This document shows, one piece after another, positions 40,746 to 49,653 of a stretch of 64,000 bases of DNA. The notes beneath the pieces were generated by a model, which saw nothing but the letters and a program-made list of their open reading frames with translations, ran no database searches and had not been told where the DNA came from. The stretch's first letter is position 1, and the number at the start of each line of letters is the position of its first letter. This stretch comes from an uncultured Bacteroidales bacterium (lineage in GTDB: Bacteria > Bacteroidota > Bacteroidia > Bacteroidales > F082): positions 1 to 64,000 of the forward strand of contig CAMYXP010000006.1 in NCBI GenBank assembly GCA_947303085.1. Reading direction: 5' to 3'. The translations under genes were made by a program, and so were the position numbers.

Positions 40746-42254
40746 ATGAAGACACATTATATCTCAACAGAAACCCTCACATTTGAGGAAGTCAACCGAA
40801 TCATCAGCGAACATTACCAACTCGCTTTGTCAGACGACGCCAAACAGCGCATCCAGAAGTGCCGCGACTATCTCGACAAGAAGATGGAGACGCAGAAAAC
40901 TCCGATTTATGGCGTCACAACAGGCTTCGGCTCACTCTGCAACGTCAACATCTCAAAGGAAGACCTCAGCACTCTCCAGAAAAACCTGGTGATGTCACAT
41001 GCTTGCGGCACCGGCGACCTCGTCCCGGAAGAAATCATTCGTATCATGCTCCTTTTGAAGATTCAGAACATGTCGTACGGCAACTCGGGTGTGCAACTCG
41101 TTACAGTTCAGCGACTTATCGACTTCTTCAATAATGACGTTCTGCCTGTCGTTTACGACGAAGGTTCACTCGGCGCTTCAGGCGACCTCGCACCTTTGGC
41201 CAACCTCATGCTGCCTTTGCTCGGCTTAGGCGAGGTTCATTACAAAGGCGAAATCCGTCCGGCCGCTGAGGTCTGCAAGATTTTCGATTGGGAGCCTATC
41301 ACCCTTCAGTCGAAGGAAGGTCTGGCACTGCTCAACGGCACACAATTCATGTGCTCATACGGCACCTACGTGTTGCTCAAGGCATTCCGTTTGCAGTATC
41401 TCGCCGATATGATTGGCGCCGTCTCGTTGGACGCTTTCGACGGCCGCATCGAGCCGTTCTTCGACCAGATTCATCAGATTCGCCATCACCGCGGACAGAT
41501 CGTCACCGCTGAGCGTTTCCGTAACTTCCTGAAAGGCAGCGAGATGATTGCTCGCGAGAAACAGCACGTGCAGGATCCTTATTCGTTCCGTTGCATCCCG
41601 CAGGTGCATGGCGCTTCAAAAGACGCCATCAACTACGTGTCGCAGATTCTCGGTGAGGAAATCAACGCCGTCACCGACAACCCGACGGTGTTCCCTGATG
41701 AGGACATGGTCATCTCGGCTGGTAACTTCCACGGACAGCCTCTGGCATTGAGCCTCGACTTCTTGGCTATTGCAATGGCTGAGCTCGGCAACATCTCAGA
41801 GCGCCGTACATATCAGCTCATCGCCGGAAAACGCGGTCTGCCGTCGTTCCTCGTCGCTGAGCCAGGTCTGAACTCAGGCTTCATGATTCCTCAGTACGCG
41901 GCAGCGGCTATCGTCAGCCAGAACAAGCAACTCTGCACACCGGCATCTGTCGACAGCATCGAATCGTCGCAGGGTCAGGAAGACCACGTGAGTATGGGTG
42001 CCAACGCAGCAACAAAAGCATTGCGCGTCGCCAACAACCTCGAGCGTATCCTCGCCATCGAGCTCTTCAACGCAGCACAGGCTCTCGACTTCCGCAAACC
42101 TATCAAATCGTCAGCATTTATTGAGAATTTCGTAGCTGAATACCGCAAGAAAGTCGAATTCGTGAAAGTCGACAAGGTGATGTACACTGAGATTGCCAAA
42201 TCAGTGAAATTCCTGCAGGATTACGATCTCGGCGAGAAGATTTTTGAGAAATAA
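40746..42254 (+). CDS. hutH: Histidine ammonia-lyase
   Basis: HutH removes ammonia from histidine to give urocanate. The 502-residue protein carries the MIO-forming Ala-Ser-Gly in GSLGASGDLAPLANLMLPLLG, and the substrate loop YGVTTGFGSLCNV. VMSHACGTGD holds the histidine typical of HAL. The QEDHVSMGA motif, with its glutamate, favours histidine over tyrosine or phenylalanine as substrate. It is in the hisS operon. No hutU, hutI or hutG is in view, so the rest of the pathway must lie elsewhere. Confidence 0.93.
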   Translation: MKTHYISTETLTFEEVNRIISEHYQLALSDDAKQRIQKCRDYLDKKMETQKTPIYGVTTGFGSLCNVNISKEDLSTLQKNLVMSHACGTGDLVPEEIIRIMLLLKIQNMSYGNSGVQLVTVQRLIDFFNNDVLPVVYDEGSLGASGDLAPLANLMLPLLGLGEVHYKGEIRPAAEVCKIFDWEPITLQSKEGLALLNGTQFMCSYGTYVLLKAFRLQYLADMIGAVSLDAFDGRIEPFFDQIHQIRHHRGQIVTAERFRNFLKGSEMIAREKQHVQDPYSFRCIPQVHGASKDAINYVSQILGEEINAVTDNPTVFPDEDMVISAGNFHGQPLALSLDFLAIAMAELGNISERRTYQLIAGKRGLPSFLVAEPGLNSGFMIPQYAAAAIVSQNKQLCTPASVDSIESSQGQEDHVSMGANAATKALRVANNLERILAIELFNAAQALDFRKPIKSSAFIENFVAEYRKKVEFVKVDKVMYTEIAKSVKFLQDYDLGEKIFEK

Positions 42255-42265
42255 AAATTAAAATC

Positions 42266-42760
42266 ATGGAAGAAATCAATCAGGAACAAGGCTTCAACGA
42301 GTTCGAAAACCCCCAGCCACAGCGCCCGTCGGGACTTTCAATATGGTGCGTACTATCGTTTATCAACGCTGGATGGCAGGTTTTGGCCAATATCTTGTGG
42401 TTCCTGGCATATAATGTCATGCAAGAACTCGGACAGAGCGAGGAATACTACGAGATGATGGAGAAATTCTCTCCCGATACGGAACAGCTCGAAACCACCT
42501 TGCAGTCGCAGCTCGCCGTCAGCCGCATAAGCTATCTGCTTCTGGTTCTGCTGTATATAGGCTCGTTCATGGGTGTGCTTTATATGTGGAGACAGCAGAA
42601 AAAAGGCTTCCACATCTACGCCATCTCTCAGATTCTCATCCTCATCGTCACGGCACTGTTCGTCACAAGCGTAACCGGCGACTCGATAGTCATGCCGGCC
42701 GTCCTGACAGCCATTTGGATTGGAATTTATTATCTCTATTATAGAAAATACATGTATTAA
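42266..42760 (+). CDS. Small integral membrane protein
   Basis: The 164-residue protein has a polar, proline-rich N-terminus (MEEINQEQGFNEFENPQPQRPS) and then about four hydrophobic helices. No known motif is seen. The N-terminal layout resembles the DUF4870/RDD-like small membrane proteins of Bacteroidota, but I cannot assign it. It begins 11 bp after hutH, and its stop overlaps the next ATG by 1 bp, so it belongs to the same transcript. Confidence 0.65.
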   Translation: MEEINQEQGFNEFENPQPQRPSGLSIWCVLSFINAGWQVLANILWFLAYNVMQELGQSEEYYEMMEKFSPDTEQLETTLQSQLAVSRISYLLLVLLYIGSFMGVLYMWRQQKKGFHIYAISQILILIVTALFVTSVTGDSIVMPAVLTAIWIGIYYLYYRKYMY

Positions 42761-43248
42761 TGTCGGAAGAGAAGGTCATAAAGGAGAAAAAAAGTATATT
42801 CACCGAGCGCAAACACGTCACACTGGGCATGAAACTGGTGTGCACCTTCGCCATCACCTATTATATATTGTTTTTCTTCTTCATGACCTATCTTTTGATA
42901 AGATACAACATAGTTTTCGACGAGGCTTACATCAACGAGAACCTCAACGAGATAGTGACTTCGCATCATTTCACCTTGTTTATCTGCCAATGGATCTTCC
43001 TAGCCGCGATAGTCACAAGTCTCTTTTTAGTCTTTTTCAAGAAACGTTTCGGTAAGTTTCTTTTCATGATTTTCACCATCTTACTCGTTGTGTGTCAATT
43101 CTATACGACTTATCCTCCGGCGATGGAGGTCTACGTCATGGAGCTTCTCATAGTCTTGATAATCGCACCTCTGAGGGGGATTTCCAAGTTTACCGATAGA
43201 ATTCAAACTGAAACACAAAAAATTAACCCTTTTAAAGAAGAAAAATGA
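42760..43248 (+). CDS. Small integral membrane protein
   Basis: The 162-residue protein has a basic N-terminus (KEKKSIFTERKHVT), then about four hydrophobic helices and a polar tail. The family is not recognised. It overlaps the previous gene by 1 bp and the following kinase-like gene by 4 bp (ATGA), so the genes are tightly coupled. Confidence 0.65.
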   Translation: MSEEKVIKEKKSIFTERKHVTLGMKLVCTFAITYYILFFFFMTYLLIRYNIVFDEAYINENLNEIVTSHHFTLFICQWIFLAAIVTSLFLVFFKKRFGKFLFMIFTILLVVCQFYTTYPPAMEVYVMELLIVLIIAPLRGISKFTDRIQTETQKINPFKEEK

Positions 43249-43982
43249 ACCACATCACATTGTCGGGCGAGCTTGGTAGCGGAAAAAGCACCGTCGCCAA
43301 TTATCTGATCAGCAAGATGCCTTTCAAAATCGTGTCAGCAGGCTTGTTATTCCGTCAACTGGCAGCCAAACACGGCATGTCGGCTAAGGAGTTCAACGAG
43401 TTTATAGAGAATGACCCGAAGTACGACCATTACGTCGACGACACCATGGCTGAGTTGGGTCGCACCGACGAGAAAATCATCTTCGATTCGCGCATGGCAT
43501 GGCATTTTGTGCCGTCGTCGTTCAAGATTTATCTCTATGTCGATGTGGACACCGCAACCGAGCGAATCTTCAACGACACGGGTCGCGTCAGCGAGTCGTA
43601 TTCTGACAAGGCTACAGCGCGGCAGGAAATCATCGACCGCCGCAAGAGCGAGCTGCTGCGCTACCAGAATTTCTACCACTGCAACCTCGACGACTACAGC
43701 AACTATGATCTTATCGTCGATACCAGCCACGCCAGCAGAGATGAGGTTAATGAATTGGTTTTCAATAGCTTCAAAGCTTTTGAAGAAGGAATAGAATACA
43801 CCAGGATATGGCTTTCCCCGAAGTCATTAATATTAAAAGGTAATGAGTCTGACGATACAGGCGCAAAATTAATTATCAACAAAAAAGACGGCCGATTTGT
43901 CGTCGAAAGTGGGTTCTCGAGGGTGAAAAAAGCACTCGAAAATCGCCAACCCCTTGTAGCTGTTGATGTTGTGAAATGTTAA
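43245..43982 (+). CDS. Cytidylate kinase-like P-loop protein
   Basis: The 245-residue protein starts with a P-loop GELGSGKSTVAN (residues about 8-19) and continues like archaeal-type CMP kinases: IVSAGLLFRQLAAKHGMSAKEFNEF, and FDSRMAWHFVPSSFKIYLYVD with the substrate arginine. A lid follows (GRVSESYSDKATARQEIIDRRKSE). About 60 extra C-terminal residues form an unassigned domain. It probably phosphorylates CMP or dCMP, but the extension leaves room for another small substrate. It overlaps the preceding membrane gene by 4 bp. Confidence 0.75.
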   Translation: MNHITLSGELGSGKSTVANYLISKMPFKIVSAGLLFRQLAAKHGMSAKEFNEFIENDPKYDHYVDDTMAELGRTDEKIIFDSRMAWHFVPSSFKIYLYVDVDTATERIFNDTGRVSESYSDKATARQEIIDRRKSELLRYQNFYHCNLDDYSNYDLIVDTSHASRDEVNELVFNSFKAFEEGIEYTRIWLSPKSLILKGNESDDTGAKLIINKKDGRFVVESGFSRVKKALENRQPLVAVDVVKC

Positions 43983-44154
43983 TAATTTTGTTAATAAAAA
44001 GATAAATTTTTGCGCAAAAATCCAAAAAGTTTTGTATAATTTTGCAATGAAAACAACGATGGGATTATGATGAAAAATTCAGCATGAGCCATTGTTGGAA
44101 ATCACAGAGTTTATTAAATAAACGAGCAATAACATTATATAAAACTAACGTAGT

Positions 44155-46245
44155 ATGGAGTTTAACCAGGTCTTTATTATCAAGAGAAATGGTAAGCGCG
44201 AGCCTTTCTCAGTTGATAAAATTAAAAATGCAATTCAGAAAGCCTTCCTCAGCGTCGGTAGCTTCGCACCGCAGGAGGTTCTCACCAACATCATGAGCCG
44301 TGTCAGCATCCACGACGGAATTTCTGTTGAAGAGATTCAGAACCAAGTGGAAAACGCCCTCATGGCCGAACGTTATTACAACGTGGCGAAATCTTACATC
44401 CTTTACCGTCAGCGTCATTACGAAGACCGTGAGGTCAAGGATAAACTCGACTTCCTCATCAATTACTGCAATGCTCAGAACGCGGCGACAGGAAGTAAGT
44501 ACGACGCCAACGCCAACGTCGAGAAGAAAAATATCGCCACCCTCATCGGTGAGCTTCCAAAATCAAACTTCATACGTCTCAACCGCCGTATGCTCTGCGA
44601 CAAAATCAAAGACATGTACGGCAAAGAGGTGGCCGACAAATACATCGACCTGCTCAACCATCATTTTATCTATAAAAATGATGAGACAAGCATCGCCAAC
44701 TACTGCGCATCTATCACCATGTATCCTTGGCTGCTCGAAGGCACCAAGTCGATAGGCGGCAACGCCACACGTCCAACCAACCTCAAATCGTTCTGCGGCG
44801 GCTTTATCAACATGGTGTTCATGGTGTCGAGTATGCTGAGCGGCGCCTGCGCAACACCTGAGTTCCTGATGTATCTCAACTACTTCATCGGAATGGAATA
44901 TGGTAAAGACTACTACACTCGCGCTAACGAAGTCGTCGACCTGTCGGCACGCAAACGTACCCTCGACAAGGTCATCACCGATTGCTTCGAACAGATAGTG
45001 TACTCCATCAACCAGCCTACCGGCGCCCGTAACTACCAGTCGGTGTTCTGGAACATCTCCTACTACGACAAGTACTATTTCAAGAGCCTCTTCGGAAACT
45101 TCTACTTCCCTGATGGCAGTCAGCCTGACTGGGACTCACTCAACTGGCTCCAGAAACGTTTCATGAAATGGTTCAACGCCGAACGTCTCAAGACCGTCTT
45201 GACATTCCCTGTCGAGACCATGGCTCTCCTTTCACAAGATGGCGACATCGCCGACAAGGAATATGCCGACTTCACAGCAGAGATGTACGCTGAAGGCCAT
45301 TCGTTCTTCACCTACGTAAGCGACAATGCCGACTCACTCAGCTCATGCTGCCGTCTCCGCAACGAGATTACCGACAACGAGTTCAGCTACACCCTCGGCG
45401 CCGGCGGCGTGTCGACAGGCTCGAAGAGCGTGCTCACCATCAACATGAACCGCTGCATCCAGTACGAAGAACAGAACCACCTGCCGTTCCTCAGCTTCGT
45501 CGAGGAAGTCATCGACCTCATGCACAAGGTGCAGATGGCTTACGACAGCAACCTCCGTTACCTCCGCGACAAAGGCATGCTCCCATTGTTCGACGCAGGT
45601 TATATCGCAATCGACCGCCAGTACCTCACAATAGGTGTCAACGGTATAGTCGAAGCAGCCGAGTTTAAAGGTATCGAAATTAGCGATAACCCTGAATATC
45701 AACACTTTGTGGAACAAATCCTCAGCCTTATCGAGAAGTATAACAAACAGTACAAACGCGACGGCTTGATGTTCAACTGCGAGATGATTCCTGCCGAAAA
45801 CGTGGGCGTGAAACATGCCAAGTGGGATAAGGAAGACGGCTACAAAGTGCCTCGCGACTGCTACAATAGCTACTTCTATGTTGTTGAGAATCAGAACACT
45901 AACGTTCTCGACAAGTTCAAACTGCACGGCGAGCGTTACATCAAACACCTCACAGGCGGCTCGGCATTGCACTGCAACCTCGAGGAACACCTCACACAGG
46001 ATCAGTACCGTCAGCTGCTCAAAGTGGCATCGAAAGAAGGCTGCAACTACTTCACATTCAATATCCCGAACACAGTTTGCAACGACTGCGGTCACATCGA
46101 CAAACGTTACCTCAAGAAATGCCCTAAGTGCGGCAGCGAAAACCTCGACTACCTCACACGTGTCATCGGCTACATGAAACGCGTAAGCAACTTCTCACAG
46201 GCACGCCAGGTGGAAGCAGGCAAACGTTACTACGCCAAATTCTAA
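44155..46245 (+). CDS. nrdD: Anaerobic ribonucleoside-triphosphate reductase
   Basis: This makes deoxyribonucleotides without oxygen. The 696-residue protein has an N-terminal ATP-cone (FIIKRNGKREPFSVDKIKNAIQKAF). A barrel core follows with CGGFINMVFM and SSCCRLRNE. The zinc site is CNDCGHIDKRYLKKCPKCG, and the glycyl-radical loop is RVIGYMKRV with G672. All key residues are present. The 172-bp gap upstream contains the palindrome TTTTTGCGCAAAAA near 44009-44022 but no recognised NrdR box. nrdG follows 11 bp later. Confidence 0.95.
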   Translation: MEFNQVFIIKRNGKREPFSVDKIKNAIQKAFLSVGSFAPQEVLTNIMSRVSIHDGISVEEIQNQVENALMAERYYNVAKSYILYRQRHYEDREVKDKLDFLINYCNAQNAATGSKYDANANVEKKNIATLIGELPKSNFIRLNRRMLCDKIKDMYGKEVADKYIDLLNHHFIYKNDETSIANYCASITMYPWLLEGTKSIGGNATRPTNLKSFCGGFINMVFMVSSMLSGACATPEFLMYLNYFIGMEYGKDYYTRANEVVDLSARKRTLDKVITDCFEQIVYSINQPTGARNYQSVFWNISYYDKYYFKSLFGNFYFPDGSQPDWDSLNWLQKRFMKWFNAERLKTVLTFPVETMALLSQDGDIADKEYADFTAEMYAEGHSFFTYVSDNADSLSSCCRLRNEITDNEFSYTLGAGGVSTGSKSVLTINMNRCIQYEEQNHLPFLSFVEEVIDLMHKVQMAYDSNLRYLRDKGMLPLFDAGYIAIDRQYLTIGVNGIVEAAEFKGIEISDNPEYQHFVEQILSLIEKYNKQYKRDGLMFNCEMIPAENVGVKHAKWDKEDGYKVPRDCYNSYFYVVENQNTNVLDKFKLHGERYIKHLTGGSALHCNLEEHLTQDQYRQLLKVASKEGCNYFTFNIPNTVCNDCGHIDKRYLKKCPKCGSENLDYLTRVIGYMKRVSNFSQARQVEAGKRYYAKF

Positions 46246-46256
46246 GGTGACGGGCA

Positions 46257-46715
46257 ATGCTGAAGTACTACAACTATGACGTCGTTTTTCAGGAAGTCCC
46301 TGATGAGGTGAGTCTGGCAATAAATCTTACCAACTGCCCGAATCACTGCAAAGACTGTCATAGCCCGCATCTCTGGGAGAACATAGGCGAAGAGCTCTCA
46401 GAAGATGAACTCAATAGACTCGTTGATATTTATCGTGGCGACATCACCTGCGTGTGCATCATGGGTGGTGACGCCGCGAAAAACGAGGTCGAAGATTTAG
46501 CGCATTATATCAAAAATTTCTTGAAACTTAAGGTCGCATGGTATTCCGGTAGATACGACAAACCAGTGAATATCAACGACTTCGATTATATAAAATTCGG
46601 TCCGTACATCGAAGAGAAGGGCGGACTGAAATCGCCGACGACAAATCAGCGATTTTATAAGGTGATTGACGGCAATCTTATCGATTGCACCGAACGCTTT
46701 CAAAGAAAACATTAA
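46257..46715 (+). CDS. nrdG: Anaerobic RNR-activating protein (radical SAM)
   Basis: NrdG uses SAM and an iron-sulfur cluster to form the glycyl radical on NrdD. The 152-residue protein has the cluster motif CPNHCKDC in NLTNCPNHCKDCHSPHLWE, and CVCIMGGDA for SAM binding. It is downstream of nrdD with an 11-bp gap, the standard arrangement. A terminator follows at 46719-46746. Confidence 0.95.
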   Translation: MLKYYNYDVVFQEVPDEVSLAINLTNCPNHCKDCHSPHLWENIGEELSEDELNRLVDIYRGDITCVCIMGGDAAKNEVEDLAHYIKNFLKLKVAWYSGRYDKPVNINDFDYIKFGPYIEEKGGLKSPTTNQRFYKVIDGNLIDCTERFQRKH

Positions 46716-46718
46716 CAG

Positions 46719-46746
46719 AAACGCCCCGTCAGGGGCGTTTTCATTT
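46719..46746 (+). terminator. Intrinsic terminator after nrdG
   Basis: AACGCCCC, loop GTCA, GGGGCGTT followed by TTCATTTT. It lies just after the nrdG stop codon. Confidence 0.85.
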
Positions 46747-46884
46747 TCTAAACTAAAAATATGGCCTGTTTTTGTCATTCATTCTGATTGCAAAAATATC
46801 GTGATTTTCCGACGTGGCATCTCCCCATAATCGGTGATTTTCCCCAAATTTAATACCTAAATATGGTTATTTTGCCTAAAAACT

Positions 46885-46926
46885 AATGTCTAAGGTCTAA
46901 AGTCTAAGGTCTTTTTACTATTTTTG
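46885..46926 (+). promoter_or_regulatory. Tandem heptads and promoter of the hemerythrin gene
   Basis: Four 7-bp units AATGTCT, AAGGTCT, AAAGTCT, AAGGTCT (46885-46912) lie directly upstream of TATTTTTG at 46919-46926. No other -33 element is evident, so the heptads occupy that region. They could be a regulator site or a neutral simple repeat. Confidence 0.5.
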
Positions 46927-46936
46927 CAAATTGTAA

Positions 46937-46956
46937 GGGCGAATCATTATTCGCCC
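46937..46956. repeat. Palindromic GGGCGAAT repeat in the hemerythrin leader
   Basis: GGGCGAATCATTATTCGCCC forms an 8-bp stem with a CATT loop. Given the -7 box at 46919, it would be at the very 5' end of the mRNA. It is of the dispersed GTAGGG-type palindrome class. Confidence 0.65.
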
Positions 46957-46972
46957 ATAAAAACGAATTGTC

Positions 46973-47653
46973 ATGATAAACATTTTTTCTGAAAATATGA
47001 AAATGGCCGACCTCGTCCTCGGTAACTCCAAACTCCTGCTGATGTTTCCGCGTTTCGGCATGGACCTGGGTTTCGGCGACCGCAGCATAGCGGAGGTGTG
47101 CGCCATGAACAACGTCTCACCGCGTTTTTTCCTCATGATTTGCAACGTTTACTGCAACGACGACTACACCCCGTCGCCCGAAGATATAGCCTCAGTCGAC
47201 CTTAAAGCGTTGGTTAACTACCTGCTGGAGTCGCATAAATACTACCTCAACGAGCGCCTGCCGCATATCGAGGAGCATCTCAACCATATCATCAATGCCT
47301 GCATCCCGAAATACGGCAATATGCTGCGCCGTTTCTTCGACGAATATAAAAACGAGGTGGTCGATCATTTCGTTTACGAGGAAAATAAAGTGTTTCCGTA
47401 TCTGCAACAGCTTGTGAATCAGAATGTTAAGACCGACTACAAGATTCGCGTCTTCCATGAGAACCACACCAACATCGAAGATAAACTCTCCGATCTGATG
47501 AACATCCTCGTGAAATATCTCCCAGCCGATGTCTTTCCGAAGGAACGAATCGAAATAGCATTGGATATCAATGAGTTATCAGCCGATTTGATGAGCCACG
47601 CCCTCATCGAGGAGCGCGTCCTTATCCCATTTGTCGAATCTTTAGAAGCTTAA
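46973..47653 (+). CDS. Hemerythrin domain protein (RIC/ScdA-like)
   Basis: The 226-residue protein has a short N-terminal region like DUF542 of RIC proteins (LLLMFPRFGMDLGFGDRSIAEVCAMNNVSP). A four-helix hemerythrin domain follows with the diiron ligands in ESHKYYLNERLPHIEEH, DHFVYEENKVFPY, HENHTNIEDKL and HALIEERVLIPFV. It could bind oxygen or nitric oxide, or help repair iron-sulfur clusters under stress. The usual conserved cysteine of full RIC is not clear: C63 in ICNVYCND is a candidate. A LuxR-type regulator starts 3 bp after the stop. Confidence 0.85.
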   Translation: MINIFSENMKMADLVLGNSKLLLMFPRFGMDLGFGDRSIAEVCAMNNVSPRFFLMICNVYCNDDYTPSPEDIASVDLKALVNYLLESHKYYLNERLPHIEEHLNHIINACIPKYGNMLRRFFDEYKNEVVDHFVYEENKVFPYLQQLVNQNVKTDYKIRVFHENHTNIEDKLSDLMNILVKYLPADVFPKERIEIALDINELSADLMSHALIEERVLIPFVESLEA

Positions 47654-47656
47654 ACG

Positions 47657-48259
47657 ATGAAATCTGACAACAAAATAATAATTGTGGAGCCGTCGCCTAT
47701 TGTCAGTGCCGGCCTTGCGTCGTATTTCGACGACTGTAAGCAGATTTCCATCGTCTCCCAACTCGACCGTATCGATAGAATGGAGGAGAAGCTTGCCGCT
47801 TACAATCCCGATATATTGATAATCAATCCGTTACTGATTGCTTACGACTCCAACGAGCAGTTCCTCAAAATCTGCCGCGACTTCTCCAACGTGATTCCTG
47901 TCGCCTTGGTTAGCACCTACGTCGATGCCGGCATTCTCAAACAGTTTAAGGATGTTATCGAAATCAACGACAGCAAGCAGAAAGTTGTTACCAAGATATT
48001 TAACTTGTTGAACGACAATAAATTAACCCAAGATAAACCTGAAAGTGTCGAGCTGTCAAACCGCGAGACCGACGTCCTAATCGCCCTCGTCAAAGGCATG
48101 ACAAACAAGGAAATATCCGACAAACTGTTCATCTCGGTTCACACTGTCATCACGCACAGGAAAAATATCATCAGAAAAACTGGCATTAAATCGGTTTCCG
48201 GCTTGACGGTTTACGCCTTACTCAACAATCTCGTCGACGAATCAGACATTTACGTGTAA
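47657..48259 (+). CDS. LuxR-type regulator with degenerate receiver domain
   Basis: The 200-residue protein has a receiver-like N-terminal domain and a typical LuxR helix-turn-helix (ELSNRETDVLIALVKGMTNKEIS...ISVHTVITHRKNIIRKTGI). The place of the phosphorylated aspartate reads PDILIINPLLI, with asparagine instead of aspartate, so phosphorylation is unlikely. It lies 3 bp after the hemerythrin gene in one operon. I infer that the hemerythrin protein provides the signal. No histidine kinase is nearby. Confidence 0.85.
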   Translation: MKSDNKIIIVEPSPIVSAGLASYFDDCKQISIVSQLDRIDRMEEKLAAYNPDILIINPLLIAYDSNEQFLKICRDFSNVIPVALVSTYVDAGILKQFKDVIEINDSKQKVVTKIFNLLNDNKLTQDKPESVELSNRETDVLIALVKGMTNKEISDKLFISVHTVITHRKNIIRKTGIKSVSGLTVYALLNNLVDESDIYV

Positions 48260-48343
48260 ATTTTAAGAATATGCAAAACAACAGGCCTCGCGGTATGCGC
48301 AGCATATCCAGACTGATGTTTGCATATTCTTAAAATAAAAACA

Positions 48344-49582
48344 CTAATGTTCTTTCAGAATCTTCATCAGCACCGCAATATCTTTCTTATATTGCTCGAG
48401 ATTTTCATTCTTCACTGGCTCCGCGCTCGGTGACTTGAACTTTAGCGGGTCGATGTAAGTGCCGTTTTTCTGCAAACGGAAGTCGAGATGCGGTCCCGTG
48501 GCAGTGCCGGTCATTCCAACATAACCTATGGTTTGCCCTTGTTTTACCTTGCAGCCTTTCGATATGCCTTTGGCAAACCCCTTCAGGTGCATGTAAGTTG
48601 TAGTATATGTGCTGTTATGCTTGATTTTCAAATAGTTACCACCGCCTTTTTTATCCCAACCCTTGTCGATAACGGTGCCGTCGCCAATAGTTTGCACTGG
48701 CGTTCCGCTCGGAGCCGCATAGTCCACCCCGTGATGCGGACGCACTATCTTATGCACTGGATGAAGCCTAGCCTCAGAGAATGTCGAGCTGATACGGCGG
48801 TAGTTCAACGGCGCCTTCAAAAACGCCTTACGTAAGTTGTCGCCGTTCTCGTCGAAGTATTCCTTCCTGCCGTTCTGTACATAGCTGAACGCGTATTTCC
48901 CTTCGCCTTTATTCTTGAAATACGATGCCAGCACGTTGCCGATTCCAAACGGCACAGTGTCACCGGCGATGTATTTTTCTTCAAAAATTACTTTGCACGA
49001 ATCACCCGGCTGTATGCCGAAGAAGTCGATGGTCCAAGCGTAAATGTCTGATAATTCGAGAATTAGACTGTAGTCGCAGCCGGCTTCCGCCATGGCGTTC
49101 CAAAGGCTCGATTTTATCTCAACCCCCACGTGCTCCACCTTCGTGATGACTTCTTTCTCACCCTTCCACGCTGATAATGAATCGGTTAGCTGAAAAACCG
49201 CATAGTTTATCCTGTCTATTTCATAAATCCAGTATTTGGCGGTCGGGATGCTGTCGCGTGTCTTCAAAAATACGTATTTGTTCCCGACTTTTATCTTTCT
49301 CACATCAAAAACATCGCGTTTGTTCCTGTCGATGTAGTTGACGGTGTTGTAACTCACACCTTCCCGTTGCAAAATGTTCGCCAGAAATTCGTTTTTCTTT
49401 ACTGTTCCCTCCACAACATCCAACGAATCAATGCAGATTCCATAAAGATATTTCGGCTCGGCGCTTTTTTTTGATGTCTTATTGCCGGAATTGTCGTTTC
49501 CGCCTCCGCACGAAACCAGAAACAACAACAAAACAAACAATAGTGTAAAGTTTGAAGTGTGGAATTTAACGTTTTTTTTCAT
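48344..49582 (-). CDS. M23 family metallopeptidase, lipoprotein
   Basis: With the start at 49582 the protein is 412 residues. Its lipoprotein signal has the lipobox LVSC (C25). The C-terminal M23 domain (about 275-390) has the zinc motif HHGVDYAAPSGTPV and ends GPHLDFRLQKNGTYIDPL. Canonical M23 enzymes read HLHF at that place, so the usual second zinc histidine is aspartate here, a variant I recall from other Bacteroidota. It probably acts on, or scaffolds at, peptidoglycan in the periplasm. A 30-bp palindrome lies just upstream of the start. Confidence 0.85.
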   Translation of the reverse strand: MKKNVKFHTSNFTLLFVLLLFLVSCGGGNDNSGNKTSKKSAEPKYLYGICIDSLDVVEGTVKKNEFLANILQREGVSYNTVNYIDRNKRDVFDVRKIKVGNKYVFLKTRDSIPTAKYWIYEIDRINYAVFQLTDSLSAWKGEKEVITKVEHVGVEIKSSLWNAMAEAGCDYSLILELSDIYAWTIDFFGIQPGDSCKVIFEEKYIAGDTVPFGIGNVLASYFKNKGEGKYAFSYVQNGRKEYFDENGDNLRKAFLKAPLNYRRISSTFSEARLHPVHKIVRPHHGVDYAAPSGTPVQTIGDGTVIDKGWDKKGGGNYLKIKHNSTYTTTYMHLKGFAKGISKGCKVKQGQTIGYVGMTGTATGPHLDFRLQKNGTYIDPLKFKSPSAEPVKNENLEQYKKDIAVLMKILKEH

Positions 49583-49600
49583 AATAATCATTTTTTAAAA

Positions 49601-49630
49601 TGTAGAGACGCGCCATGGCGCGTCTCTACA
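49601..49630. repeat. Perfect 30-bp palindrome
   Basis: TGTAGAGACGCGCCA and its exact reverse complement, with no spacer. It lies between iorB and the M23 gene and belongs to the GTAGGGAC-like palindrome class. It could act as a terminator for iorAB but has no T run. Confidence 0.9.
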
Positions 49631-49653
49631 TATAAATTGTCAATAGCCAATGG

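Noticed and set aside
44009..44022. Palindrome TTTTTGCGCAAAAA upstream of nrdD as an NrdR box
   Set aside because: It does not match the NrdR consensus and is single, whereas NrdR boxes come in pairs.
45343..46095. 250-codon open frame antisense to nrdD
   Set aside because: It mirrors the codon pattern of nrdD, whose motifs are complete.
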